The translations under genes were made by a program, and so were the position numbers. A model generated the notes under the pieces. That model ran no database searches. It was given only the letters and a program-made list of their open reading frames with translations, and was not told the DNA's origin. From the NCBI RefSeq assembly GCF_011634775.1, contig NZ_JAALXT010000001.1, forward strand, positions 930,001 to 994,000: 64,000 bases of DNA, read 5' to 3'. The first letter of the stretch is position 1; the number at the start of each line of letters is the position of its first letter. Below are positions 56,070-64,000 of the stretch, in pieces. Origin of the DNA: Thalassoroseus pseudoceratinae (GTDB lineage Bacteria > Planctomycetota > Planctomycetia > Planctomycetales > Planctomycetaceae).

Positions 56070-56247
56070 GTGTCGTCCTTCCTGATTTCGGCACAGGGGA
56101 GTGGTGAGCTGTAGTAAAATATGGAAGATTTAACGATTTTGCCGACATTGACGGATCAGAAATCCGGTGGACCGCTTGGAGTCGCTTCGCCGGGGTGATA
56201 TGTTGTTCCCGGATGATGTCTTTTGGTTCCGTCTTGTGTCGAACTTC

Positions 56248-57039
56248 ATGAATCAACGATCAGAAAACGACCGCTCCCACACTTTCGCTGATTTACAGGG
56301 TCGGCGTGCGGTTGTGACAGGGTCGTCCACCGGCATTGGACGAGCCATCGCCTTGGAATTAGCCCGTGCCGGAGCAGGTGTGCTGGTCCATGCGGCCCAC
56401 AATGCGGATGCAGCTCGATCGACCGCGGAAGAAGTTCGCGGGCTTGGAGTGTGGTCGGAAGTCATCATGGCGGACTTGGCTGATCCTGTGACCCGCAACC
56501 GATTCATCGAACGCGCGTGGAAATGCTGGGACGGCGTCGACATCTGGGTTAACAACGCCGGAGCAGACTTGCTCACGACACCTGCTGCCCGAGCCGACTA
56601 CGAGAAAAAATTGCGAATTCTGCTCGAAGTTGATGTGTCCGCCAGCGTGTTGATTTCCAAAGCGGTTGGTCAACGCATGAAGTCAGGTGGCGGCGGCGTG
56701 ATCATCAACATTGGTTGGGATCAAGCGGACCGTGGTATGGAAGGTGATAGTGGGGAACTGTTCGCAGCTAGCAAGAATGCGGTGATGGGATTCACGCGGT
56801 CATTGGCCGTGAGTTTGGCACCGGAAGTTCGCGTGAATTGCGTTTCGCCCGGTTGGATTCGCACAAAATGGGGCGAGAATGCCAGCGAGGAATGGCAAAA
56901 CCGCGTGCTGCGGGAAACACCACTTAACCGTTGGGGCACGCCTGAAGACATCGCCAAAACCACCCGTTTTCTGGTCAGCGATGAAGCCAATTTCCTGACC
57001 GGGCAGGTTGTGAACGTCAACGGTGGAGCCGTCCGGTGA
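56248..57039 (+). CDS. SDR-family protein with altered catalytic residues
   Basis: About 263 residues of the short-chain dehydrogenase/reductase fold. The nucleotide motif is TGSSTGIG (about 24-31), NNAG is present (about 102-105), and the C-terminal segment RVNCVSPGWIRTKWG is typical. The catalytic Ser position (NISS) reads NIGW (154-157) and the YxxxK motif reads FAASK (Phe172, Lys176), so both Ser and Tyr are lost. It ends about 90 bases before the H4MPT-associated dihydropteroate-synthase-like gene, which suggests a pterin-related role. A standard reductase mechanism is not supported. ATG 56248 is chosen by family length. Confidence 0.82.
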   Translation: MNQRSENDRSHTFADLQGRRAVVTGSSTGIGRAIALELARAGAGVLVHAAHNADAARSTAEEVRGLGVWSEVIMADLADPVTRNRFIERAWKCWDGVDIWVNNAGADLLTTPAARADYEKKLRILLEVDVSASVLISKAVGQRMKSGGGGVIINIGWDQADRGMEGDSGELFAASKNAVMGFTRSLAVSLAPEVRVNCVSPGWIRTKWGENASEEWQNRVLRETPLNRWGTPEDIAKTTRFLVSDEANFLTGQVVNVNGGAVR

Positions 57040-57126
57040 GGGCAGGGCTTTGAACGGCCGAATAGGAAGACACGAGAGCCGACTCCTCCAAGTCTGGCGT
57101 TCGGTTCCCGTGGGAATTTGAATTCA

Positions 57127-58554
57127 ATGACCAATCCGGCCACACGTGATGAATCCTCGTCCCGCCCCGAGCGAATTCTGTTCGTGACCGGCCGACTCGC
57201 CGAAACCGCCCTACGAAACGTGGTCCGGGAAATCGAAAGTTCCGCTGGATTCGAGGCTGACGTTTCCGTCCTCGGAATCAGCGTGGCGGCGTTGATGCAC
57301 ACGAAATGGGTCTCTCGGAAACTCGAAATCACCGAGCAATACGATCGCGTGGTTTTGCCGGGTTGGTGCCAGGGCGACCTTGAGCCGTTGGCGGACCAAT
57401 TTGGCTGCCAATTCGAGCGTGGACCGAAAGACTTGTACGATCTGCCGCAGTATTTCGGTCGCGGAGCCCGTCCGCCCGTGGCCCTCACGAATTACGACAT
57501 TGAAATCCTCGCGGAAATCAATCACGCCCCTCGACTGATGGCAACGGAGTTACTCCAACTAGCCGACCGTTATCGGGAAAGCGGCGCGGATGTCATCGAC
57601 ATTGGATGTATCCCGAATGAAAGTTGGAATGGGGTGGCCAACGCCGTGCAGCGGTTATGTGCGAATGGGCATCGGGTGTCGATCGACAGTTTCGATCAAC
57701 GGGAAGTGGAAGCGGCGGTCGACGCGGGTGCCGAGTGCGTGCTCAGTTGCAACGCGACCAACCGAGACTGGGCCGCGAATCTGCCGGCGGAATTGGTCGT
57801 CATTCCCGACGATCCCCGCCACCCCGAAACCATGCAAGCCACGATCGACTGTCTTAACGCAGCCGGAGCGAAGTTCCGTCTTGATCCAATCTTGGAGCCA
57901 ATCGGTTTTGGTTTCGCAGCATCTCTCGGGCGATACATCGAATGTCGAAAACGCTGGCCGAACATCCCGATGATGATGGGCATTGGCAACCTGACGGAAC
58001 TGACCGAGGTCGATTCCGCCGGCGTGAACATGCTCTTGGCGGGGTTCTGTCAAGAATTGAACATTGGCAGCGTCTTGACCACAGAAGTGATTCCGTGGTG
58101 TCAATCAGCGGTTCGAGAGTTCGACCTCGCACGTCGACAGACTTGGCATAGCGTCAAAACGCAGTCGCTGCCGAAACATATCAGTTCGGACCTGGTTCTA
58201 TTGCGTGATTCCAAACCAACGATTCGCGGGGAAGACACGTTGCAGGCGATGGCGTCGCAGTTGACGGACCCGAATTTCCGGATCTTCGCCGAACGCGGGG
58301 AAATTCACATCATGAACCGTGACGGGTATTGGCGGGGCACCGATCCGTATGCGGTGTTCGACCAACTTGCGGCTGACGTGGGCATCACCGATCCGAGTCA
58401 TGCGTTTTATCTCGGCTATGAGTTCGCCAAAGCTATTACCGCGCTCACCTTGGGCAAGCAGTATACACAAGACGAGTCCCTCCGCTGGGGCTTTCTGACG
58501 GTGCCAGAAATCTCCGCCGTACAACGACGCAAACACGACCGAGACACCAAATGA
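57127..58554 (+). CDS. Dihydropteroate-synthase-like protein (DUF6513), H4MPT-associated
   Basis: About 475 residues. The N-terminal domain (about 10-120; RILFVTGRLAETALRNVV, VVLPGWCQGDL, ERGPKDLYDLPQYFG) is the DUF6513 module, followed by a pterin-binding TIM barrel (about 140-390; GADVIDIGCIPN, VSIDSFDQREVEAA, FRLDPILEPIGFGF, MMMGIGNLTEL, EVIPWCQSAVREFDLA). Such proteins accompany H4MPT C1 genes in planctomycetes and methylotrophs and are thought to act in the cofactor's synthesis. The tail (about 400-475) is also conserved. It pairs functionally with fhcD at 40532-41452. Confidence 0.87.
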   Translation: MTNPATRDESSSRPERILFVTGRLAETALRNVVREIESSAGFEADVSVLGISVAALMHTKWVSRKLEITEQYDRVVLPGWCQGDLEPLADQFGCQFERGPKDLYDLPQYFGRGARPPVALTNYDIEILAEINHAPRLMATELLQLADRYRESGADVIDIGCIPNESWNGVANAVQRLCANGHRVSIDSFDQREVEAAVDAGAECVLSCNATNRDWAANLPAELVVIPDDPRHPETMQATIDCLNAAGAKFRLDPILEPIGFGFAASLGRYIECRKRWPNIPMMMGIGNLTELTEVDSAGVNMLLAGFCQELNIGSVLTTEVIPWCQSAVREFDLARRQTWHSVKTQSLPKHISSDLVLLRDSKPTIRGEDTLQAMASQLTDPNFRIFAERGEIHIMNRDGYWRGTDPYAVFDQLAADVGITDPSHAFYLGYEFAKAITALTLGKQYTQDESLRWGFLTVPEISAVQRRKHDRDTK

Positions 58555-58653
58555 AAATTCGATGATCCTGGAAAAGCGGACGTAGGCGGCTTGGCGTTTT
58601 TCGAGCCGCTCCGCTACTCTGGGGCAACGTCCGAAGTCTTTGGGAGCCCGGCG

Positions 58654-59634
58654 ATGCCAAGCGTTTTGTGTTGTTCGTTGAATGCCGAGGAAGGTCCGCA
58701 CTTTGAAATCCTTCGCAAAGCGGGGTTTGAAGTCGATGTTGTGGACCGTGCACTCGATCTTTCCAACCCCGAGGTGTTCGCAGATCAACTGCAAAACATA
58801 GACGCCACCATTGCCGGGTCGGAACCGTATACGGCCGAGGTTTTGGAGCGTTGCCCACGGTTGCGTGCCATCGCACGAACGGGTGTTGGTTTCGACGCTG
58901 TCGACTTGGAGGCTTGCGACTCACGCAAGATTGTCGTGAGTACAACGCCGGGAGTGAATCACCATGCTGTCGCGGAACATACGATTGCCATGCTGATGGC
59001 GGTCGCTCGCGGTTGGCCGGACAACGACATGCGTGTTCGAGACGGTCGTTGGAAACGTATTGCGCGTCCGCGGGTGATGGGACGAACGATTGGAATTGTC
59101 GGGCTTGGTCGCATCGGCAAAGCGGTTGCCTGGCGTGCCGCCGGACTCGGGATGAATGTGCTGACGTACGAACCATATCCCGATGATGAATTTCTGAAAC
59201 AACATCGGATTGAATCAGTTGGGTTTGACGAGTTGCTGTCGCGTTCGGATTTCGTCTCGTTACACTTGCCGGCGACGGCAGAGAATCATCATCTGATGAG
59301 CACCGAGAATCTCGGCAAGATGAAACCCGGAAGCGTGTTACTCAACACAGCGAGGGGCCGGTTGGTCGACGAACCGGCATTGTGCGAAGCCCTGCGGAGC
59401 GGTCATTTGGCGGGAGCCGGTTTGGACGTCTTCGAAACCGAACCGCTACCAACCGACAGCCCGCTTTTGGAATTCGATAACGTGCTTCTCGCGGGACATC
59501 TGGCTGGGCTGGATGAGGAATCGCACGAGGACACGTTTTCGATGGCCGCGGAAACGATCATCGCACTCCATCGCGGTGAATGGCCGGGGTTCTGCATTCA
59601 GAATTTGAAAAACGTCAAAAACTGGTCGTGGTAA
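58654..59634 (+). CDS. D-2-hydroxyacid dehydrogenase (phosphoglycerate dehydrogenase type)
   Basis: About 326 residues. The substrate domain is at the N-terminus; the NAD domain has TIGIVGLGRIGKAVA (GxGxxG). Catalytic residues: Arg in NTARGRLVDE, Glu in LDVFETEPLP and His in LAGHLAGLDE. It oxidises or reduces a D-2-hydroxyacid; no C-terminal ACT domain is present, so it is not a full-length serine-pathway SerA. ATG 58654 follows GGGAG. It lies 100 bases after the dihydropteroate-synthase-like gene. Confidence 0.9.
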   Translation: MPSVLCCSLNAEEGPHFEILRKAGFEVDVVDRALDLSNPEVFADQLQNIDATIAGSEPYTAEVLERCPRLRAIARTGVGFDAVDLEACDSRKIVVSTTPGVNHHAVAEHTIAMLMAVARGWPDNDMRVRDGRWKRIARPRVMGRTIGIVGLGRIGKAVAWRAAGLGMNVLTYEPYPDDEFLKQHRIESVGFDELLSRSDFVSLHLPATAENHHLMSTENLGKMKPGSVLLNTARGRLVDEPALCEALRSGHLAGAGLDVFETEPLPTDSPLLEFDNVLLAGHLAGLDEESHEDTFSMAAETIIALHRGEWPGFCIQNLKNVKNWSW

Positions 59635-59723
59635 GTTCGAGACCGCTTGAAGTCATCTCACCAGTGATTCCTGTTCTCTGAGACTCATCAACGACGACTG
59701 TAATTGAAGTTGGGAGAAATCGC

Positions 59724-61463
59724 GTGCTTGCCGGTCCGATTTTTGCGAGAGAAGCCCTAACGACGCCACGCCAGTTTCGGCATTTCCTGGTGCGGGCGGG
59801 GTACATCGCGGCGTTGTTCCTGCTGATGTTCACGGCGGGGCAGGTCACGTTCGGTTGGAAACAAACCCGAACCGTCGGTGATCTCGCGCGTTTCGGTGCG
59901 TTGGTATTCCAAGTATTTTCGCTGGTTCAATTGTCGCTCGTATTGTTCTTCGCCTTGCTGTTCGTCGCGAACAATGTCAGTCAGGAAAAGGATCGTCGCA
60001 CGATGATTCTGCTATTGATGACCGACATGCGCGACCACGAACTCGTCCTCGGAAAACTGAGCGCGAGCCTACTTAACGTGTTGATCATGTTAGGGATATC
60101 GATTCCCGCCTTCGTGCTGCTACACGTGTTAGGTGGGGTGATGCTCAGCCAGATATTTTGGGCCATCGGCATCTGCACAGCCGCAGCAATTGCAGCGGGA
60201 AGTTGGGGAGCATTGGTGGCTTTTTGGCGAGAGAAGACGTTCCAAACACTCGCAATCAGCATGCTCGGATTGGTGCTGTTTATCGGTGTCGTGGAAGGAC
60301 TCTTGCTCGTCATGGGGTCGGACTCCGGCGTCGGTCGTGCGATTGCTCAACTGAATCCGTATCGGTCCTTGTTTTCGGTCCTTAGTCCGTTGCAAGGTCA
60401 TGTTAGTTTGGCACCGCCGAGTGTCTCGGGCTTGTCCTCGGTGTTGGCGTTGCTCGCCTTGGCGGTTGGCTTGAATGCGGTCACGATTTGGCGACTCCGA
60501 ATTTGGAATCCGTCGCGGTTCATCTTCTTTCAAGCCAACGCGGATGCCGACGATGCCACCGAACAACGGGCTAAATCTCGCGAAGTTAGAGGCAATCCGG
60601 TTTATTGGCGGGAGGTTGGCACCCGGGCGTATGGACGCAAGGTGTTCGCGATCAAACTCGCGTATCTCGTATTGGCTGGGTTTGTGTGTTACGCGATCTC
60701 CGGAGCCGTAACACCGGCAATTGATGACGGTCCGCAATTTCTGGGAATGCTCTCAACGCCTGGTTTCGCATTGCTTGCGTTAACGATTCTTGGACTGATC
60801 TTGATCAACGCTCAAACCGTGACCTCGATGACCAGCGAACGCGATATGAAGACGCTGGAGTTGCTATTGGTCACTGATATCACCGCCAAGGAGTTCATCT
60901 TTGGCAAGCTGTTGGGTTCGCTGTGGAATACGAAAGAACTAATTCTGGTCCCCACCGCGATGATACTCTGGTTCGCCACCGCAGGGTTGGTGAGTTGGGA
61001 AAACTTCCTGTATCTGGAAATCGGGTTGTTCACTTTGATTTTGTTCGCAGCGTCGCTCGGACTTCATGCGGGGTTGAGCTTCGAACGGTCTCGTTCCGCC
61101 GTCGCCAACAGTCTGGGCACCATATTCTTTCTGTTTATTGGAATCTTCGTCTTTATGATTTTGCTTGTGGAAGCGAGTAGTTCGTTCTTCCTCCAATTCC
61201 AAAGTTTCGTGGTCTTCATCGGTGTGGGAAGTATCGCGTTGTATGCATCGTTGCGGCACAAAATCCCGTCCGGTGCGTTAACCCTCTCTGCGGGGATTTT
61301 GCCGTTCTTTACGTTTTATGCGATCACTTCGTATTTGCTCGGCGGTTCTTTGGGAGTTTGCTTGACGATTCTCGCCGCCTACGGATTTCCCACGATCGCG
61401 ATGCTTGTTCCTGCCATCAGTGAGTTCGACATGGCACTCGGACGCACAACGCACGATCGCTAA
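59724..61463 (+). CDS. ABC-2-type permease with two fused permease halves
   Basis: A 579-residue polytopic protein with about twelve hydrophobic helices. Two related cytoplasmic segments occur: QEKDRRTMILLLMTDMRDHELVLGKL (in part, first half, about 90) and SERDMKTLELLLVTDITAKEFIFGKL (in part, second half, about 370). These are the E-R-x-x-T-L-E-L-L-x-T pattern of ABC-2 exporters, so the protein is a tandem fusion of two permeases. No ATP-binding subunit is adjacent. GTG 59724 has GGGAGAA at good spacing. The CNNM gene follows after 44 bases and may be co-transcribed. Confidence 0.83.
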   Translation: MLAGPIFAREALTTPRQFRHFLVRAGYIAALFLLMFTAGQVTFGWKQTRTVGDLARFGALVFQVFSLVQLSLVLFFALLFVANNVSQEKDRRTMILLLMTDMRDHELVLGKLSASLLNVLIMLGISIPAFVLLHVLGGVMLSQIFWAIGICTAAAIAAGSWGALVAFWREKTFQTLAISMLGLVLFIGVVEGLLLVMGSDSGVGRAIAQLNPYRSLFSVLSPLQGHVSLAPPSVSGLSSVLALLALAVGLNAVTIWRLRIWNPSRFIFFQANADADDATEQRAKSREVRGNPVYWREVGTRAYGRKVFAIKLAYLVLAGFVCYAISGAVTPAIDDGPQFLGMLSTPGFALLALTILGLILINAQTVTSMTSERDMKTLELLLVTDITAKEFIFGKLLGSLWNTKELILVPTAMILWFATAGLVSWENFLYLEIGLFTLILFAASLGLHAGLSFERSRSAVANSLGTIFFLFIGIFVFMILLVEASSSFFLQFQSFVVFIGVGSIALYASLRHKIPSGALTLSAGILPFFTFYAITSYLLGGSLGVCLTILAAYGFPTIAMLVPAISEFDMALGRTTHDR

Positions 61464-61507
61464 ACTTCGCTCGCTCAATCGCACGACGCCGCCGGACTTG
61501 CCCAGCT

Positions 61508-62788
61508 ATGTTTCACGAATTCTTGGAATCTATGCAACTTTGGTCGCATTGGTTGATCGTGATGGGCGGGTTGGTGATCGGGTCCGGTTTCTTCTCCTCG
61601 AGTGAAACCGCGTTGTTCTTTCTCTCGCAGGACGAGCTTCGGCGATTTCGTGTTGGCAAAGCACCAGAGCGAATCGCGGCGAGTCTGATGCGAGAGCCCG
61701 ATCGCTTGCTGACGGCGGTTCTCTTTTGGAACCTGGTCATCAACCTATTGTACTTCGCGGTGACAGTGATTGTGTCGCACAAGCTCGCCGATGCCGGTCA
61801 GAGTGCCGCCGCTGCCGGTTTCGGGTTGTTCAGCCTGTTCTTCATCATCCTGATCGGCGAAGTGTTGCCGAAGAGTTTCGCGGTCGTCTTCCGAAAGTTT
61901 CTTGCTCGCACGGTTAGCCTACCGCTCAGTGTCGCCGTGAGAATTCTCGACCCGATCATTCCGCATCTTGCTCGGCTCACACGGATTGCCCGTCGAACGT
62001 TCTGGCCGGGTTTGGTTCGCGAACCCCATTTGGCCGCCGAGGATTTGGAACGCCTGATCGAAGTCGCTAAGCAAAGTGCCGAAGTGGTCGAACATGAACG
62101 GCATGTGTTGCAAAACATATTAGACCTTTCGGTGATTTCAGTGGAGGAAGCGATGCGGCCTCGTGGCACATATGTGACGATGTCGCCACCCGTGAATCTG
62201 GCCGACTTGGGCGGCGAAGTTCCCCCCGGGGAAATCATCGCGCTCGTTCCGGAAGGCAGCGACGAAATCTACGCCGCGGTTTCAATGAATCAGGTCCCAT
62301 TCTCGCAGCAGACGAACTTGGAACGGATTGCCGACGTCGTGCAACCCGTGCCATGGTGTTCCACGCTGACGTACGCCTTGACGGAGATGAAAGCCAATTG
62401 GACCAACGTGCTGTCCGTTGTGAACGAATATGGTGAAACGATCGGGATTGTGCTGAAAGATGACATCCTCGACGGCATGCTCGCTGCTCAGCCCAGTCGT
62501 GCCCGACGATTGTTGCAGCGGGAACCGGTTGTTGAGGTGAAACCGGGTGAGTTTCATGTCGATGGCGTGACGACGTTACGGTATCTCTGTTTGCGACTTG
62601 GCTTGGAATACGAACCCACGCCGGACGGATTGATCACATTGGCCGGACTAATGTATGAATTGCTCGAACATATTCCCGTCGTCGGTGACGAATGCGATTG
62701 GCGGGGCTACCACCTGAAGGTGACTGACGTTCCGCAACACGGTTGGATTCGCGTGCTCGTCCGACGAATGGAGTCAGAGTCACTTTGA
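61508..62788 (+). CDS. CNNM (DUF21)-CBS-CorC-type membrane protein A
   Basis: A 426-residue protein. The DUF21 membrane domain (about 10-175; GSGFFSSSETALFFLS, IGEVLPKSFAVVF) is followed by a CBS-pair region (about 200-330; EEAMRPRGTYVTM, NVLSVVNEYGETIGIVLKDDILDGM) and a C-terminal CorC-type module (about 345-426). The family is linked to Mg2+/Co2+ efflux or sensing and haemolysin-C-like proteins. The gene pairs with a second DUF21 gene 19 bases downstream. Confidence 0.88.
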   Translation: MFHEFLESMQLWSHWLIVMGGLVIGSGFFSSSETALFFLSQDELRRFRVGKAPERIAASLMREPDRLLTAVLFWNLVINLLYFAVTVIVSHKLADAGQSAAAAGFGLFSLFFIILIGEVLPKSFAVVFRKFLARTVSLPLSVAVRILDPIIPHLARLTRIARRTFWPGLVREPHLAAEDLERLIEVAKQSAEVVEHERHVLQNILDLSVISVEEAMRPRGTYVTMSPPVNLADLGGEVPPGEIIALVPEGSDEIYAAVSMNQVPFSQQTNLERIADVVQPVPWCSTLTYALTEMKANWTNVLSVVNEYGETIGIVLKDDILDGMLAAQPSRARRLLQREPVVEVKPGEFHVDGVTTLRYLCLRLGLEYEPTPDGLITLAGLMYELLEHIPVVGDECDWRGYHLKVTDVPQHGWIRVLVRRMESESL

Positions 62789-62807
62789 AAGGGACGTCAC
62801 AACCCGC

Positions 62808-63842
62808 ATGATATTCTCACTCTTGTCAATTCCCGATAGCTTGCAGTTGATCATCGCTTTGGTGATTTTCGGGGTCGGCTTGCGGTTGTCGGCTTTCTTT
62901 AGTGGATCAGAAACCGGCTTCTATCGGCTCAGCTATTTGCGGATCAGCTTGGACGCGAGAACCGGCGAACCGGCGTCGCGACGACTGCTGCAGTTCATGC
63001 AGGCACCGAGCACATTCGTTTCTACCGCACTTGTCGGCAACAATGTGGCCAATTATGTGACCACACTGGCGATCGGGATGATCTCCTTGAGTCTGTTCCC
63101 CAACCAAGCCGGATCGATGGAACTCGTCGCGACGCTCATGTTGACCCCCGTCGTGTTCATCTTTGGAGAGTTGCTGCCCAAGAATCTCTACTTCCGTGCC
63201 CCGATGCACTTCCTCAAACGCGACTCCTGGAAGCTGCAAGCTTGTTACTATGCTCTGCTTCCCGTCAGTTTGCCTTTGATGATGGTGGCTCGCCTGTTCG
63301 AGCGGTTCGGAGAAGCGGAAGATGTCCGTACGGGGCGTGTGCTGAGTCGAAATCGACTTACGCAAGCGGTCACGGAAGGGCACCGACAAGGCTTGCTGAC
63401 AGAGCTTCAGAACAAGCTAGTGCACGGGCTGCTGACCATCGCCGATGAGCCGGTTCAACAGGTCGCCACCGCTCCGGCAATGGTCATCGGATGTGCTGCG
63501 GATGCCTCCCGTGCGGAGATGCTCAAGACTGCTCAGCAGTTTGCCTTGCCAGCGATCCCGGTCCACCGGGTCGGCGATCCCAATGCTTGGCATGCCTATG
63601 TGCGAACCGTTGATCTGATGGTCACACAGCGTTCCGTCAAAGATCTTTTGCGGGAAATGCCGCGTCTTCCAGCGAAACAAAAGAAGCTGGAAGCACTGCT
63701 CCAACTTCGGCGACTGGGGGAAGACTTGGGCGTGTTGGTCGATGAAAACGATCAGGTGACAGGACTCATCCGACAACGAGGCCTGATGGAACATCTCCTC
63801 CGTGACCATCACCCCGCGACTCGCAAAATCATGGACGATTGA
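62808..63842 (+). CDS. CNNM (DUF21)-CBS-type membrane protein B
   Basis: A 344-residue DUF21 protein without a C-terminal CorC module. SAFFSGSETGFYRLS, FGELLPKNLYF and LVGNNVANYV are in the membrane part (about 10-170). The soluble part (about 200-330) has a weakly conserved CBS-like fold, ending LGVLVDENDQVTGLIRQRGLMEHLL. It is probably co-transcribed with protein A and may form a heteromer with it, since such pairs recur in tandem. Confidence 0.85.
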   Translation: MIFSLLSIPDSLQLIIALVIFGVGLRLSAFFSGSETGFYRLSYLRISLDARTGEPASRRLLQFMQAPSTFVSTALVGNNVANYVTTLAIGMISLSLFPNQAGSMELVATLMLTPVVFIFGELLPKNLYFRAPMHFLKRDSWKLQACYYALLPVSLPLMMVARLFERFGEAEDVRTGRVLSRNRLTQAVTEGHRQGLLTELQNKLVHGLLTIADEPVQQVATAPAMVIGCAADASRAEMLKTAQQFALPAIPVHRVGDPNAWHAYVRTVDLMVTQRSVKDLLREMPRLPAKQKKLEALLQLRRLGEDLGVLVDENDQVTGLIRQRGLMEHLLRDHHPATRKIMDD

Positions 63843-64000
63843 GCCTCGCACGATTCCGCATGTCGGATTCCGACGGATAATTCCCATTGCAGTAGATCGC
63901 ATCCCCCCCCCCGACAAAAAGTGTCGCATGCTCACCCAAGTCCAAATCAACCCAGTGTTCCAAAAGATCATGATTGCGATTTGCCAGTGCCCGCATTGAC

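Noticed and set aside
1-64000. CRISPR arrays, insertion sequences, prophage genes, tRNA and rRNA.
   Set aside because: No repeated spacers, transposase motifs, phage structural genes or tRNA cloverleaf signatures were seen in the intergenic regions examined.

Overview
This 64 kb window looks like an ordinary chromosomal segment of a planctomycete (Planctomycetota, probably class Planctomycetia). The signs are a PSD1-type cytochrome protein (DUF1549/DUF1553), a DUF1501 protein with a Tat signal, a DUF1207 protein, DUF4159 and squalene-cyclase-fold repeat proteins, a very large Ser/Thr kinase beside an ECF sigma factor, PQQ-type beta-propeller proteins, and two tetrahydromethanopterin (H4MPT) C1-pathway genes. 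Base composition is moderately GC-rich and even by eye. I see no transposase, integrase, prophage, CRISPR array, tRNA or rRNA, so the region does not read as a mobile island. The genus cannot be fixed from the sequence alone.

Layout. Positions 1-16.8 kb are almost entirely on the minus strand: a PSD1 protein cut by the window edge, a sugar isomerase-like protein, two tandem paralogous small membrane proteins, a probable pntAA-pntAB-pntB-hpnC-hpnD operon (NADPH supply joined to squalene synthesis), a Ser/Thr kinase with its ECF sigma factor, a DUF1501 protein and two secreted thiol-redox proteins. At 16.9-18.8 kb there is a plus-strand transglutaminase-like pair. At 18.8-22.0 kb a tight minus-strand operon encodes a LipB homologue without its catalytic Cys and Lys, an intact LipA, a lipoyl-like domain without its lysine, and HolB. 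At 22.2-30.4 kb are a toroid/DUF4159 protein, a PAS-GAF-REC sensor, an aminotransferase, a degenerate phosphohexomutase and HolA. At 30.4-38.5 kb are an ExbD followed by a TonB-like membrane protein carrying a terpenoid-cyclase-like domain, then MutY, EpmA, HisD and a secreted lipase. At 38.6-45.6 kb are a GT-C-like membrane protein, formylmethanofuran:H4MPT formyltransferase, a histidine kinase with a FixJ-like regulator, and an ExbB-like protein. At 46-50.5 kb are two secreted beta-propeller proteins ending in a strong terminator. From 50.6 to 64 kb come an OYE-family oxidoreductase, a CBS protein, an MBL hydrolase, a DUF1207 protein, a MarR regulator, an SDR plus a dihydropteroate-synthase-like H4MPT gene, a 2-hydroxyacid dehydrogenase, a double ABC-2 permease without ATPase, and two tandem CNNM proteins.

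The two signals I rate highest are (1) the exbD operon, whose second gene has a TonB-type SxxxH membrane anchor and a long proline-rich linker ending in an alpha/alpha toroid, which could be an energy-coupled periplasmic machine; and (2) the lipB-lipA-lipoyl-like operon in which the transferase and the carrier domain have both lost the residues that define their chemistry. Several other enzymes carry key-residue changes: a phosphohexomutase without its catalytic Ser, an SDR without Ser/Tyr, and a MutY with Asp replaced by Glu. Start codons were moved from the longest ORF to internal sites where ribosome binding sites, signal peptides or neighbours supported this; all domain calls are by eye, without database searches.
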